From Phocoena phocoena (lineage: Eukaryota; Chordata; Mammalia; Artiodactyla; Phocoenidae), in NCBI RefSeq assembly GCF_963924675.1, contig NC_089232.1:49104759-49168758 (forward strand): a stretch of 64,000 nucleotides of DNA, given 5' to 3'. The notes below the pieces were generated by a model. It did not search any database. It worked only from the letters and a program-made list of their open reading frames with translations, and was not told the origin of the DNA. The position numbers and the translations under genes are program-made. This document shows, one piece after another, positions 23,654 through 37,146 of the stretch (positions are counted from its first letter, which is position 1; every line of letters starts with the position of its first letter).

Positions 23654-23867
23654 AAAAATAAAAACTTTCGGGCTTCCCTGGTGGTGCAGTGGTTGAGAGT
23701 CCGCCTGCCGATGCAGGGGACGTGGGTTCGTGCCCTGGTCTGGGAAGATCCCACATGCCACGGAGCGGCTGAGCCCGTGAGCCATGGCCACTGAGCCTGC
23801 GCGTCCGGAGCCTGTGCTCCACAATGGGAGAGTCCACAACAGTGAGAGGCAAAAAATAAAAACTTTC
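23654..23867 (+). mobile_element. CHR-2-like SINE
   Basis: The body 23670-23851 is flanked by a perfect 16-bp duplication, AAAAATAAAAACTTTC, at 23654-23669 and 23852-23867. The 3' end lacks the usual 'cccgcgtaccgc' before the A-tail, so the copy is slightly 3'-shortened. Confidence 0.94.
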
Positions 23868-24048
23868 TTTAAAACTTCTATCTTTAATTTATTTTTAATT
23901 CTGTCACTAGTGCTAAATAGTTACTTGCAGTAATTTCCCCCCTAATCCTGAATATTTTAAGATTGTATAGATAAGACCTATGTTTGTAATAGATTCACCT
24001 ATGGTATAGTTCAAGGATCTAACCTCTGATATTGAATAAATGCCACTG

Positions 24049-24282
24049 TACCACATAATCTTTTTTTTAAACATCTTTATTGGAGTATAACTGCTTTACA
24101 ATGGTGTGTTAGTTTCTGCTGTATAACAAAGTGAATCAGCTATACATATACATACATCCCCATATCTCCTCCCTCTTGCATCTCCCTCCCACCCTCCCTA
24201 TCCCACCCCTCTAGGTGGTCACAAAGCACCGAGCTGATCTCCCTGTGCTATGCAGCTGCTTCCCACTATACCACATAATCTT
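24049..24282 (-). mobile_element. 5'-truncated young L1 3' end
   Basis: About 205 bp of L1 3' UTR lies on the minus strand (24063-24268), with poly(T) at the left. It is homologous to the 3' ends at 32658, 47822 and 51250. The exact 14-bp target duplication TACCACATAATCTT lies at 24049-24062 and 24269-24282. A textbook 5'-truncated L1 insertion. Confidence 0.93.
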
Positions 24283-25943
24283 AAATGTGATTTAACCTTT
24301 CAAAATATGAGTGCCTGATGTGGGTCTAGCACTTCTCTATATCTGGTGAGTGGTTTAAGAGAAATGTAGGTAGCTTTTCCTTCAAGATTACCATTTTGTT
24401 AAGAATACAAAACAAAGACATGAGAAACGGTGACACGTTTTGGATTTTCATTTGCTCTAGAGCATGTTCAAGGTGGAAGAGCTATTTAAGCATGTGATGA
24501 TGACTCGCCAAAATTGAACCATAACAGTGCCAGTAGAGTTCGTTCTTTTGATATTCACCTCTTCATTACTAGTTTGATTATATCTGATTTGGAGGTATAA
24601 GGAGTATTCAAAATTGGTGAAATTTTCAGTTTTTACATAATAACAAAATGATTATGCTTCTTTTATGAAAGTTTAACTTGATTCCTTTCAAAGCATTGAT
24701 CTTCCATTTTATAAATTCTGTTCTCCCTGGATAGCCTCTTCCTTCTTTAAGTGTACTGGCATACCATCAGATCAGAAATCCTTGCCATATAGAATCCCAG
24801 GCCTCCATTTCAGATTCATTTTTCATCTCTTGCTAATACTAATTTCCTGCTTACTTCCTGCTGGGGATGTTCCTTGACAATATGGTGGTGTTAAAAAAAA
24901 AAAAAAGTATTAACATTCTAATATAGGTGTAGATGTAAGCATTTAAGAATCCTTTCACATAAGCACTTTGGGAAGGTAATGAACAAAGAGCTAGAAAAAA
25001 ATAGTAATTGTGAGGAAAGTTAAATATACTGTGTAATTAGGTCACTTTGTATTCTACTTTAAGTTCAGATAGACCAGAGAACATTTGTATGATGAATTAA
25101 TGCTGTCCTGTCAAATGCATACCAAACCCCCAGGGAAGCCTGATTATGTCGCCTGAGAGCATATGCTAAGAGGCCAATTGCCCCCTTTCTCTGGTTATAA
25201 TCATCATTAATGATAATGGACATTCTGTTCTGGGACTGAGGTAAGGGCATACTCTGTTACTGACCGTTGATGCTATTGAAAATAATAGACATTTATATGG
25301 GAGAATTTAGGAGCATCTTGGGGAAGGTGGCTAGGGAAGGTCAATCCAGCATAACAGAAATAGCACCCCTCCATTCAAAGGCATTTGGCTGGACCTTGAG
25401 TCAGAGGAGGGAAGATGTGTTTGACAGATGTGACATCTCCCACTTCCATATTACTCAGCCGTGTGCTTTCAGTATACTCTCTTTCCATGGAAATTAGTTT
25501 TTTGTGTTCATTCATCTGTCCTAGCTAGAAAGGTGAGGTGAATAACAGTTTTGCAAAGTCTTCAATTGCGAGGAAATGTAGGGGACAAGCTGGAGAATTA
25601 GAAACACTTTGTCTTGCGTGGTGTGTTCAGTTTTGCCTGACGAGGTGTCTTATGGCTCCAGAAGACCCAGAACTGAGCGGTGTCAGATGATAGCTGGAAG
25701 AATGTTTACACAATCACCGAGCTGAGGAGGAAAAAAAAATGAATGTTGTAGCTGGACAGAGAACTGAAATCAGAGACATAGGGAAAAAGGCCCACAATTC
25801 AAACTGAAAGGGAGAAGAAAAGGCATAAGTGGAGAGACATTATCAGGATCAATAGCACAAATGACTGAGAAAATGGAAAGACGAGTGAGCGATGGAACAG
25901 GTAAGATTAGACAGTTTGTGCTCCAAGCATCCAGTAGGTCATT
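24283..25943. other. Intergenic DNA, nothing recognised
   Basis: No supported gene or named repeat. A 16-base A-run lies near 24892. Confidence 0.45.
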
Positions 25944-26260
25944 TCTATGAAGTTTTTTAAAAAATTAATTATTTTTTATTTTTGGCTGTGTTGGGTCTTC
26001 GTTTCTGTGCGAGGGCTTTCTCTAGTTGTGGCAAATGGGGGCCACTCTTCATCGTGGTGCGTGGGCCCCTCACTATCACAGCCTCCCTTGTTGCGGAGCA
26101 CAGGCTCCAGACGCGCAGGCTCAGTAGTTGTGGTTCACGGGCCCAGTTGCTCCGCGGCATGTGGGATCTTCCCAGACCAGGGCTCGAACCTGTGTCCCCT
26201 ACATTGGCAGGCAGACCCTCAACCACTGCGCCACCAGGGAAGCCCCTCTGTGAAGCTTTT
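25944..26260 (-). mobile_element. CHR-1-like SINE (long form)
   Basis: The body 25958-26246 (about 289 bp) includes the longer 3' part, seen on the plus strand as 'ttttggctgtgttgggtcttcg' and 'ctttctctagttgtgg', which the short copies lack. The target duplication is TCTATGAAGTTTTT at 25944-25957 and TCTGTGAAGCTTTT at 26247-26260, with 2 mismatches. It is older than the short CHR copies by divergence. Confidence 0.9.
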
Positions 26261-28230
26261 AGGACATAAAATTTGATGGGTGTGTGAGTGAAGGAGACCC
26301 CCCAAATAAGAGTGGTGGAAACAGGTTAGAACTGTATTTCTCTTTTAAATAGAAGTCTGGGTTTGCACTCCAAAGCTTATATGGTATAATATGGTGTTGG
26401 GGCATAGGATTCTTCTTGTGTCTTGTGTTCTCCCTGGTGATATGATCATGTCCTCTGTGTTCCTAGCAGAGGAAGACATAAAGATAAAGGGCACATGCAA
26501 TATTTCTTAAGGAAAAGTTTATTAAAATGTTTAAAAGTTTATTAAACATTTCTGCTTATCTCCCATTGGCCAGACCATAGTCATATATGGCCATGCCTAG
26601 CAAAAAATGGCTCTGAGAAATGTACTCTTATTCTGGGAAACTGAGTGTCAAGTTAAAATGGGAGAGAGAGTTTTCTTTTAGTGAAGAATAAAGTGAGAAT
26701 AGATATTACAAAGTAATTAACTCTGATACAGAGTTAAACTGAACGCACTATAACCGTATCACCTGGCAAGTTGCCCACTGACTCATAGCCTACCCAGGCA
26801 GTGGCAAGTGGAATGCTTCAGTTATTTGGCATTCTTTCTGTCTTTGAGAAGGAGTTGGAAATCAGAGTTCAAATGAGGATGAGAGAATTCAAGGCAAAAT
26901 CAGGGAGCTCTTGATATCATGGTAAAGTTCTGTCTTTTTAGTAAACTAGCTTCTAATGGTCAAGCATTCAGGAGACTCTTAACTGCTCTGAAACGTTCTA
27001 GGACTTTAAATTATTGGGACCAGCCCTCTATTTCAATCTGTATGCAACAAAGATCACAGTGGGAGAGAACTTGAACCCATCTCTCATGTGGTGTTCACAT
27101 GTGTACAGATCCATCTGAGAAACTCGGTTTTCCCTGAGGAGACTGAATCCGAGTAAAAGAAAATGAGGCCTCTAAGAGAATATCATCATGAGTTAAAGAA
27201 TCTGGAAAAATGGACTAGCTTTAACAGCAGAGCTTAGAAAAATGGTTCCAAATAGAGTGTGAGACATGTCAGACCAACTCCTTCCTTCCCACCTGCAGTG
27301 TGCCAGTGCTTGCTGGTGAAGAATGAGTGGGCTTTGGTCTAAGGGGAAGATCTCTGCCCTAGGGCTCACTTTTTTAAGCTCCCCTGACAGCACTGGCCAT
27401 ATGAAGTGCAGGGTGCTTGCTCTCTGTAAAGGGAGACGGGAACTGAAAATTAACAATGTGGAGAAGGTCAAAGCCCTGCCGGTGAAATGAGCAAAAATCC
27501 ATTAGAAATGAGATCTCGAGTGATAAGAGCAGGGGAGATCAGAGTGGAAGGGCTATGGATGTAACAGGTTTGAGAATCACAATCATTCCTCGCAACCCTA
27601 GATTCCAAGAAGGAGAATTTGGGAATGAGATGCCAGGAAAATTCCAGACTTCTGAATTATTGGCCTGGATTCAAAGCTTTGATGATTGCACAGTGTTCTA
27701 AATGTGACAAATTTGTCTTCATTGGTGTGACACAACAAAAATAATACAGATGGAAACAAGAATGGGGAAAAGAGTGATATTCCAGAATTCAGGTGTGTAC
27801 AGAGTCAGGATCTGGGTGGGAAGCAAGAGCGTATGAGTATTTTAGACTAAACTCTTGATGCCTCGACTAGAAGTTTAAAGTGCATGCTAGAACAGTCTTC
27901 TCTGCCAATGCCATCCTGGTTTCCTGTTCAGTATACTGCAGTATTCACTGATGAAGAAAGTAGGAAGGCTATGAAACGCTCAAAATACAGCTCAAACCTA
28001 AATTCTTATAGAACACAAACCATGCATGCATGGTTTACTGGGATCACAGAGTGGAAGTTCCTTAGTCAGATACATACTGAGGCTTAGGCCTATTTGAATA
28101 TGGAGGATTAGTGGGTTGGTCACACAGAAATTTCATGAAAAAAAAAGACAAATGAATGGATCTCAAAATATGCAGTGGATCATAAGAAAAAGTTTCCTGT
28201 GTTTATGAGGAAAAAGATGGATAAGAAATG
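26261..28230. other. Intergenic DNA, nothing recognised
   Basis: Unique-looking sequence with no supported gene. Small frames at 27193-27471 and 27884-28087 have no domain or splice context. Confidence 0.5.
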
Positions 28231-28234
28231 TGAT

Positions 28235-31200
28235 TGATAAGAAATGACAAACACTGTCTGACCTCTCTTATTTCACTTAGCATAATGCCCTTGAAGTCCA
28301 TCCATGTAGTCAAAAATGGCAAGATTCCATTCCTTTTAATGGCTGAATAATATTCCATTATATATAATGGAATAAATATATACACATATATTTATAATAA
28401 ATATACCATAATGTCTATATCTGTTCATTCATCAATGGACACTTAGGTTGTTTCCATCTTGGCTGTTGTAAATAGTGCTGCAATGAACATGGTGCATATA
28501 CATTTTTGAGTTAATGTTTTCATTTTCTTTGGATAAATACCCAGAAGTGTAATTGCTTCTTTTCTTTGAATAAATACCCAGAAGTGGAATTGCTTCTGGA
28601 ATATGGTAATTTATTTTTAATTTTTTGAGGAACCTCCATACTGTGTTCCATAGTGGCTGCACCCATTTACATTCCCACAGTGTACAGGGTTCCCTTTTGT
28701 CCACATCCTCACCAACATTTGTTATTTGTAGTTGTTTGTGATGGCCATTCTAAAAGGTGTGAGGTGATTTCTCATTGTGGCTTTGATTTGCATTTCCCTG
28801 ATGCTGACTGATGTTGAGCATCTTTTCGTGTACCTATTGGTCATCTGTATGTGTTCTTTGAAAAAAAATGTCTATTCAGATATTCAGCCCATTTTTTAAT
28901 CAGACTGTTTTTTCATTGTTGAGTTGTAGGAGTTCTTTATATATTTTGGATATTAGCCCCTTATCATATAAATTAATTTGCAAATATTTTCTCCCATTCA
29001 GTAGGTTGCCTTTTCATTTTGTTGATGGTTTCTGTTGCTGTTCAGAAGCTTTTCAGTTTGATGTAGTCCCACTTTATTTTTGCGTTTGTTGCCTTTGCTT
29101 CTGGTGTCAGATTCAAAAAATCATCACCAAGATCTATGCCAAGGAGTTACCATCTTTTTTTTCTTCTAGTAGTTTTAAGGTTTCGGGTTTTACATTGAAG
29201 TCATTAATCCATTTTGAGTTAATTTTTGTGTACGGTATAAGATAGTGGTCCAGTTTCATTCTTTTCCATGTGGCCGTCCAATTTTTCCAAAACTGTTTAA
29301 TGAAGACATTATCATGTCCTCATTGTATATTCTTGGCACCTTAGTCATACATGGGTTTATTTCTAAGCTCTCTATTCTGTTCTGTTGATCTATGTTCCTG
29401 TTTTTATGCCAATACCATACTGTTTAAATTACTGTAGTTTGTAATATGGCTTGAAATTGGGGAATGTGATGCTCCCAGCTTTGTTCTTTCTCAAATTTGC
29501 TTTTGGTATTTAGGGTTTCTTGTGGTTTCATACAAATTTTACGATTGTTTGTTCCAGTTCTATGAAAAACGCCATTGGTATTTTGGTAGGGATTGATTTG
29601 AATCTGTAGATGGCTTTGGGAAGTATAGACATTTTTTAAAAATTAACTTTTCTAATTTGTAAGCACCGAATATCTTTCCATTTATTTGTTTATTCAGTTT
29701 CTTTCATCAGTGTCCTACAGTTTGCAATATGCAGGTCTTTAATCTCCGTGGTTAAATTTATTCCTAGATATTTTATTGTTTTTGATGTAGTTGTAAATGG
29801 AATTGTATTCTTTATTTCTCTTTATGATAGTTCATTATTAGTGTATAGAAACACAATAGATTTTTTTAATATTGATTTTTCTGGGCTTCCCTGGTGGCGC
29901 AGTGGTTGAGAGTCTGCCTGCCAATGCAGGGGACACGGGTTCGAGCCCTGGTCTGAGAAGATCCCACATGCCGCGGAGCAACTAGGCCTACTGAGCCTGC
30001 GCCTCTGGAGCCTGTGCTCCACAATAAGAGAGGCCGCGATAGTGAGAGGCCCGTGCACCGCGATGAAGAGTGGCCCCCGCTTGCCACAACTAGAGAAAGC
30101 CCTCTCACAGAAACGAAGACCCAACACAGCCAAAAATAAATAAATAAGTAAATAAATAAATAAAAAGCCAAGCATTTGAAGCCCTTTAAAAAAGTATTGA
30201 TTTTTCTATCCTGAAACTTTACTGAATTCATTTATTCTAATAGTTTTTTTGATAGAGTCTTTATGTTTTCCTATATACAATACCATGTCATATGCAAATA
30301 CTGGCAGTTTTACCTCTGCCTTTCCAATTTGAATGTCTTTTATTTCTTTTCCTTGCCTATTTGCTCTGGCTAGGACTTCCAATACTATGTTAAACAAAAG
30401 TGACGAGAGTGGGCATCCTTTTTTTGTTCCTAATCTTGGAGGAAAAGCTTTCATCTTTTCACCATTGAGTATGATGTTAGCTGTGGGTTTGTCATATATG
30501 GCCTTCATTTTGTTGACCTAAGTTTCTACTATACCCACTTTCTAGAGAACACCGAACACCGAATTTTGTCAAATGTTTTTTCTGCATCTGTTGAGATGAA
30601 CATATGATTTTTATCCTTAATTTTGATAATGTGGTATATCACATTGACTAACTGTGGATGTTGAACTATCCTTGCATCCCTAGAATAAATCTAGCTTGCT
30701 CACGGTGTCTGATCATTTCAGTGTATTGTTGAATTCAGTTTGCTCGTATTTTGCTCATATTTTCTTGAGGAATCTTACATCTATATTAGGGATATTGGCC
30801 TGCAATTTTCTTCTGACATCTTTGTCTGGTTTTGGTATCAGGGTAAGTCTGGCCTCATAATATGAATTTGGAAGAGTTCCCTCTTCTGTTTTTTGGAAGA
30901 GTTTGAAAAAGATTGGTATTAATTCTTTGAATGTTTGGTAGAACTCACCAGTGAAGCCATCTTGTCCTGGGAGGGTTTTCATGACTGATTCAATATCCTA
31001 ACTAGTAATCAGTTTGTTCAGATTTTCTATTTCTTTATGATTTAGTCTTGGTAGGTTGTATGTTCGTAGAAATTTATCCATTTCTTCTAGGTTGTCCAGT
31101 TTGTTGGTGTATAATTGTTCAGAGTAGTCTCTTATGGTCCTTTGTATTTCCATGGTATCAGTTTTAATATCTCCTCTTTCATTTCTGATTTTATTCGAGT

Positions 31201-31927
31201 ACTCCCTTTTTTCTTGGTGAGTCTAGCTAGAGGTTTGTCAGTTTTGTTTATCTCTTCAAAGAACCAGCTCTGTTTCATTGATCTTCTCTATTGTCCCTTT
31301 AGTTTCTATTTCATATATTTCTGCTCTAATCATTGTTATTTCTTTCTTCTACTAACTTACTAACTTTGGGCTTTATTTGTTTTTTTTTTTTTTTTCTAGT
31401 TCCTTGAGATATGAAGTTTGATGATTTGAAACTTTTCTTATTTCTTGAGGTTGGCATTTATTGCTATGAACGTCCCTCTAAGAACTGCTTTTGTTGCAAC
31501 CCATAAATCTGATATGTTACATTCCTTTTTAATTTTTCTCAAGGTATTTTTATTACCTTTTATTTCTTCTGATCCATTGGTTGTTCAGTAGCATTTTGTT
31601 TAATTTCCACATATCTGTGAATTTTCAAGTTTTCTTTGTGTAATTTCTAGTTTCATGCCGTTGTGGTCCAAAAAGATGCTTGATGTGATTTCACCCCTTT
31701 TAAATTTATTAAGACGTGTTGTGCCCTAACAGATGTCTTGGAAAATGTTCCATGTGCACTTGAGAATAATGTGTATTCTATTGCATTTGGATTGAATTCT
31801 CTATAAATATCTGTTGAGTTCATCTGATCTAATGTGTTGTTTAAGACCAAGGTTTTCTTATTGATTTTTCTGTCTACATAATCTGTTCATTGGTGTCAGT
31901 GGGGTATTAAAGTTCCCTATTACTATT
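28235..31927 (-). mobile_element. Old L1 ORF2 region, left part
   Basis: A minus-strand L1 running from the ORF2 C-terminal end (left) to the endonuclease region (right). Broken ORF2 pieces are recognisable: 'PLLGIYSKK' near 28570, the reverse-transcriptase stretch '[20 protein letters not shown]' and 'FAYDMVLY' (the FADD motif altered to FAYD) within 30206-30508, and '[15 protein letters not shown]' near 30950. It is riddled with frameshifts and stops. A CHR-1 SINE interrupts it at 29870-30207, and a nested L1 block begins at 31928. The copy resumes at 38836. Confidence 0.85.
29870..30207 (+). mobile_element. CHR-1-like SINE (long form) inside old L1
   Basis: A plus-strand long CHR SINE (29883 to about 30170) with a (TAAA)n-type tail ('aaataaataaataagtaaat'). 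The 13-bp target duplication TATTGATTTTTCT lies at 29870-29882 and 30195-30207. It was inserted into the ORF2 region of the old L1, so it post-dates that copy. Confidence 0.92.
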
Positions 31928-31929
31928 TT

Positions 31930-32583
31930 CGTTGAATTTTATTTATTTTTATATACAGCAGATTCTTATTAGTTATCCATTTTATACAAATTAGTGTCTA
32001 TACGTCAATCCCAATCTTCCAATTCTTCACACCACCCCACCCCCGTTCCACTTTCCCCCTTGGTGTCCATACGTTTGTTCTCTGCATCTGTGTCTCTATT
32101 TCTGCCATGCAGACTGGTTCATCTGTACTATTTTTCTAGGTTGCATGTATATGCGTTAATATACAATATTTGTTTTTCTCTCTCTGACATACTTCACTCT
32201 GTATGACAGACTCTAGGTCCATCCGTGTCTCTACAAATGACTCATTTTCGTTGGGTTATATGGCTGAGTAATATTCCATTGTATATATGTACCACATCTT
32301 CTTTATCCATTCATCTGTCAATGACACTTAGGTTGCTTCCATGACCTGGCTATTGTAAATAGTGCTGCAGTGAACATTAGGGTGCATGTGTCTTTGTGAA
32401 TTATGGTTTTCTCTGGGTATATGCCCAGTAGTGGGATTGCTGGATCATATGGTAATTCTATTTTTAGTTTTTTAAGGAACCTCCATACTGTTCTCCATAG
32501 TGCCTGTATCAATTTACATTCCCACCAACAGTACAAGAGGGTTCCCTTTTCTCCACAACCTCTCCATCATTTGTTTTTTGTTT
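31930..32583 (-). mobile_element. L1 3' UTR and ORF2 end, distinct 3' subfamily
   Basis: A minus-strand L1 3' end of a type different from the other young copies ('tatacagcagattcttattag' next to the T-rich tail). It is followed by the C-terminal ORF2 region containing '[20 protein letters not shown]' on the minus strand. It stops abruptly near 32583, where about 60 bp of T-rich non-L1 sequence separates it from another L1 3' end. Confidence 0.8.
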
Positions 32584-33027
32584 TTTTCTTTAATATTCAC
32601 CTACATTTTATTATGGCACTTTCATTATTTCATTAATTTTTTTTACATTTTTTTTTTACATCTTTATTGGGCTATAATTGCTTTACAATGGTGTGTTAGT
32701 TTCTGCTTTATAACAAAGTGAATCAGTTATACATATACACATATGTTCCCATATCTCTTCCCTCTTGCGTCTCCCTCCCTCCCACCCTCCCTATCCCACC
32801 CCTCTAGGTGGTCACAAAGCACCGAGCTGATCTCCCTGTGTTATGCAGCTGCTTCCCACTTGCTATCTATTTTACGTTTGGTAGTGTATATATGTCCATG
32901 CCACTCTCTCACTTTGTCACAGCTTACCTGTCCCCCTCCCCACATCCTCAAGTCCATTCTCTAGTGGGTCTGTGTCTTTATTCCTGTCTTACCCCTAGGT
33001 TCTTCATGACTTTTTTTTTTTTTTTAC

Positions 33028-36000
33028 TTAAATTCCGTATATATGTGTTAGCATACAGTATTTGTCTTTCTCTTTCTGACTTACTTCACTCTGTATGACA
33101 GACTCTAGGTCTGTCCACCTCATTACAAATAGCTCAATATCGTTTCTTTTTCTGGTTGAGTAACATTCCATTGTATATATGTGCCACATCTTCTTTATCC
33201 ATTCATCTGATGATGGACACTTAGGTTGTTTCCGTCTCTGGGCTATTGTAAATAGAGCTGCAATGAACATTTTGGTACATGACTCTTTTTGAATTATGGT
33301 TTTCTCAGGGTATATGCCCAGTAGTGGGATTGCTGGGTCATATGGTAGTTCTATTTGTAGTTTTTTAAGGAACCTCCATACTGTTCTCCATAGTGGCTGT
33401 ATCAATTTACATTCCCACCAACAGTGCAAGAGGGTTCCCTTTTCTCCACACCCTCTCCATCATTTGTTGTTTGTAGATTTTCTGATGATGCCATTCTAAT
33501 TGGTGTCAGGTGATACCTCATTGTAGTTTTGATTTGCATTTCTCTAATAATTAGTGATGTTGAGCAGTTTTTCATGTGCTTCTTGGCCAACTGTATATCT
33601 TCTTTGGAGAAATGTCTATTCCGGTCTTCTGCCATTTTTGGATTGGGTTGTTCATTGTTTTAATATTGAGCTGCATGAGCTGTTTATATATTTTGGAGAT
33701 TAATCCTTTGTCCATTGATTCATATGCAAATATTTTCTCCCATTCTGAGGGTCGTCTTTTCATCTTGTTTGTACTTTCCTTTGCTTTGCAAAAGGTTTGA
33801 GGTTTCATTAGGTCTGATTTGTTTATTTTTTGTTTTTATTTCCATTACTCTAGGAGGTGGATCAAAAAAGATCTTGCTGTCATGTCAAAGAGTGTTCTTG
33901 TGTTATCCTCTAAGAGTTTTATAGTGTCCGGTCTTATATTTAGATCTCTAATCCATTTTGAGTTTATTTTTGTGTATGGTATTAGGGAGTGTTCTAATTT
34001 CATTCTTGTACATGTAGCTGTCCAGTTTTCTCAGCACCACTTATTGAATAGACTGTCTTTTCCCATTGTATTTCCTTGCCTCCTTTGTCATAGATTAGTT
34101 GACCATAGGTGTGTGGGTTTATCTCTGGGCTTTCTATCCTGTTCCATTTATCTATATTTCTGTTTTTGTGCCAGTACCATATTGTCTTGATTTCTGTAGC
34201 TTTGTAGTATAGTCTGAAGTCAGGGAGTCTGATTCCTCCAGCTCCATTTTTTTCCCTCCAGACTGCTTTGGGTATTCGGGGTCTTCTGTGTCTCCATACA
34301 AATTTTCAGATTTTTTGTTTTAATTCTCTAAAAAATGCCATTGGTAATTTGATAGGGATTGCATTCAATCTGTAGATTGCTTTGGGTAGTATAGTCATTT
34401 TCACAATGTTGATTCTTCCAGTCCAAGAACATGGTATATCTCTCCATCTGTTTCTGTCATCTTTAATTTCTTTCATCAGTGTCTTATAGTTTTCTGCATA
34501 CGGGTCTTTTGTCTCCCTAGGTATGTTTATTCCTAGGTATTTTATTCTTTTTGTTGCAGTGGTAAATGGGAGTGTTTCCTTATTTTGTCCTTCAGATTTT
34601 TCATCATTTGTGTATAGGAATGCAAGAGATTTCTGTGCATTAATTTTGTATCCTGCAGCTTTACCAAATTCACTGATTAGCTCTAGTAGTTTTCTGGTGG
34701 CATCTTTAGGATTCTCTATGTATAGTACGATGTCATCTGCAAACAGTGACAGTTTTACTTCTTTTCGAATTTGTATTCCTTTTATTTCTTTTTCTCCTCT
34801 AATTGCCATGGCTAGAACTTGCAAAACTATGTTGAATAATAGTGGCGAGAGTGGATATCCTTGTTTTGTTCCTGATCTTAGAGGAAATGCTTTCAGTTTT
34901 TCACCATTGAGAATGATGTTGCCTGTGGGTTTGTCATATATAGCCTTTATTATGTTGAGGCAGGTTCCCTCTATGCCCACCTTCTGGAGAGTTTTTATCA
35001 TAAATGGGTGTGGAATTTTGTCAAAAGCTTTTTCTGCATCTATTGAGATGATCATACGGTTTTTCTTCAACTTGTTAATATGGTGTATCACATTGATTAA
35101 TTTGAGTATATTTAAGAATCCTTGCATCCCTGGGATAAATCTCACTTGATCATGGTGTATGATCCTTTTAATGTGCTGTTGGATTCTGTTTGCTAGTATT
35201 TTGTTGAGGATTTTTGCATCTATATTCATCAGTGACATTGGTCTGTAATTTTCTTTTTTTGTAATATCTCTGTCTGGTTTTGGTATCAGGGTGATATTGG
35301 GCTCATAGAATGAGTTTGGGAGTGTTCCTTCCTCTGCAATTTTTTGGAAGAGTTTGAAAAGGATGGGTGTTAGCTCTTTAAATGTTTGATAGAATTCCCC
35401 TATGAAACCATCTTGTCCTGGACTTTTGTTTGTTAGAAGATGTTTAATCACAGATTCAATTTCATTACTTGTGATTGGTCTGTTCATATTTTCTATTTTT
35501 CCTGGTTCAGTCTTGGAAGGTTATACCTTTCTAAGAATTTGTCCATTTCTTCCAGGTTGTCCATTTTATTCGCATAGAGTTGCTTGTAGTAGTCTCTTAG
35601 GATGCTTTGTATTTCTGCAGTGTCTGTTGTAACTTCCCCTTTCTCATTTTTAATTTACTGATTTGAGTCCTCCTTCTTTTCCTTGATGGGTCTGGCTAAC
35701 AGTTTATCAATTTTGTTTACCTTCTCAAAGAACAAGCTTTTATTGATGTTTGCTACTGTTTTCTTTGTTTCTATTTCATTTATTTCTGCTCTGATCTTTA
35801 TGATTTCTTTCTTTTTACTAACTTCGGGTTTTGTTTGTTCTTCTTTCTCTAGTTCCTTTAGGTGTAAGGTTAGATTGCTTATTTGAGATTTTTCTTGTTT
35901 CTTGAGGTAGGCTTGTGTTGCTATAAACTTCCCTGTTAGAATTGCTTTTGCTGCATCCCATAGGTTTTGGATTGTTGTGTTTTCATTGTCATTTGTTTCT

Positions 36001-37020
36001 AGGTATTTTTTGATTTCCACTTTGATTTCTTCAGTGATCTCTTGGTTATTTAGTAACGTATTATTTATCCTCCATGTGTTTGTTTTTTATGTTTTGTTCC
36101 CTGTAATTGGTTTCTAATCTCATAGTGTTGTGGTCAGAGAAGGTGCTTGATATGATTTCAGTTTTCTTAGTGTTATTGAAGCTTGATTTGTGACCCAAGA
36201 TGTGATTTATCCTGGAGAATGTTCCATGCACCCTTGAGAAGAAAGTGTAATCTGCTGTTTTTGGATGGAATGTCCTATAAATATCAATTAAATCTATCTG
36301 GTCTATTGTGTCATTTAAACCTTCTGTTTCCTCATTTATTTTCATTTTGGGTGATCTGTCCATTGGTGTGAGGTGTTAAACTCCCCCGCTATTACTGTGT
36401 TACTGTCGATTTCCTCTTTTATAGCTGTTAGCAGTTCCATTGGTGTGAGGTGTTAAACTCCCCCGCTATTACTGTGTTACTGTCGATTTCCTCTTTTATA
36501 GCTGTTAGCAGTTCCATTGGTGTGAGGTGTTAAACTCCCCCGCTATTACTGTGTTACTGTCGATTTCCTCTTTTATAGCTGTTAGCAGTTGCCTTATGCA
36601 TTGAGGTGCTCCTATGTTGAGTGCGTATATATTTATAATTGTTATATCTTCTTCTTGGGTTGATCCCTTGATCATTATGTAGTGTCCTTCCTCATCTCTT
36701 ATAACATTCTTTATTTTAAAGTTTATTTTATCTGCTATGAGTATTGCTACTCCAGCTTTCTTTTGATTTCCATTTACATGGAATATCTTTTTCAGTTCCC
36801 TCACTTTCAGTCTGTATCTGTCCCTAGGTCTTAAGTGGGTTTCTTGTAGACAGCATATATATGGGTCTTGTTTTTGTATCCCTTCAATAAGCCTGTGTCT
36901 TTTGGTTGGCACATTTAATCCATTCACATTTAAGGTAATTATTGATATGTATGTTCCTATGACCATTTTCTTAATTGTTATGAATTTGTTCTTGTAGGTC
37001 CCTTCTCTTGTATTTACCAC
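33028..37020 (-). pseudogene. L1-A ORF2 pseudogene (endonuclease/RT)
   Basis: Remnants of ORF2, the L1 endonuclease and reverse transcriptase, run right to left. The endonuclease N-terminus ('[10 protein letters not shown]', 'CCLQETHLRPRD') is open from 37020 to 36505. The RT domain is open from 35487 to 34306 (393 residues), with '[17 protein letters not shown]' and an intact 'LFADDIVLY'. The C-terminal '[20 protein letters not shown]' segment is open from 33429 to 33028. The pieces lie in different frames. A 77-bp triplication at 36361-36590 breaks the endonuclease at the GDFNT-like loop (here GEFNTS). Confidence 0.85.
36361..36590. repeat. 77-bp tandem triplication inside L1-A ORF2
   Basis: The units 36361-36437 and 36438-36514 are identical, and 36515-36590 is the same less its last base. 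Each begins CATTGGTGTGAGGTGTTAAA and ends TAGCTGTTAGCAGTT. Only one unit exists in the other L1 copies. The extra 154 bp shifts the reading frame. The lack of mismatches between units contrasts with the age of L1-A. Confidence 0.96.
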
Positions 37021-37146
37021 TTAGAGATGTTCCTTTAGCATTTGTTCTAGAGCTGGTTTGGTGCTGCTGAATTCTCTTAGCTTTTGCTTGCCTGTAAAGC
37101 CTTTGATTCATCTGTTTAATCTGAATGAGATCCTTGCTGGGTAGGA

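Noticed and set aside
27193..28087. Small frames in the unique region between 26.3 and 28.2 kb as exons
   Set aside because: No conserved domain, and no convincing splice sites with flanking coding sequence. Comparative data would be needed to revive them.
34523..35149. 208-residue plus-strand hydrophobic frame, and similar frames at 49566-50165 and 53157-53615
   Set aside because: Antisense shadow of the L1 reverse-transcriptase region. It recurs at the same place in each L1 copy.
36361..36590. CRISPR-like repeat array
   Set aside because: The units are directly adjacent with no spacers, inside a mammalian L1 copy.
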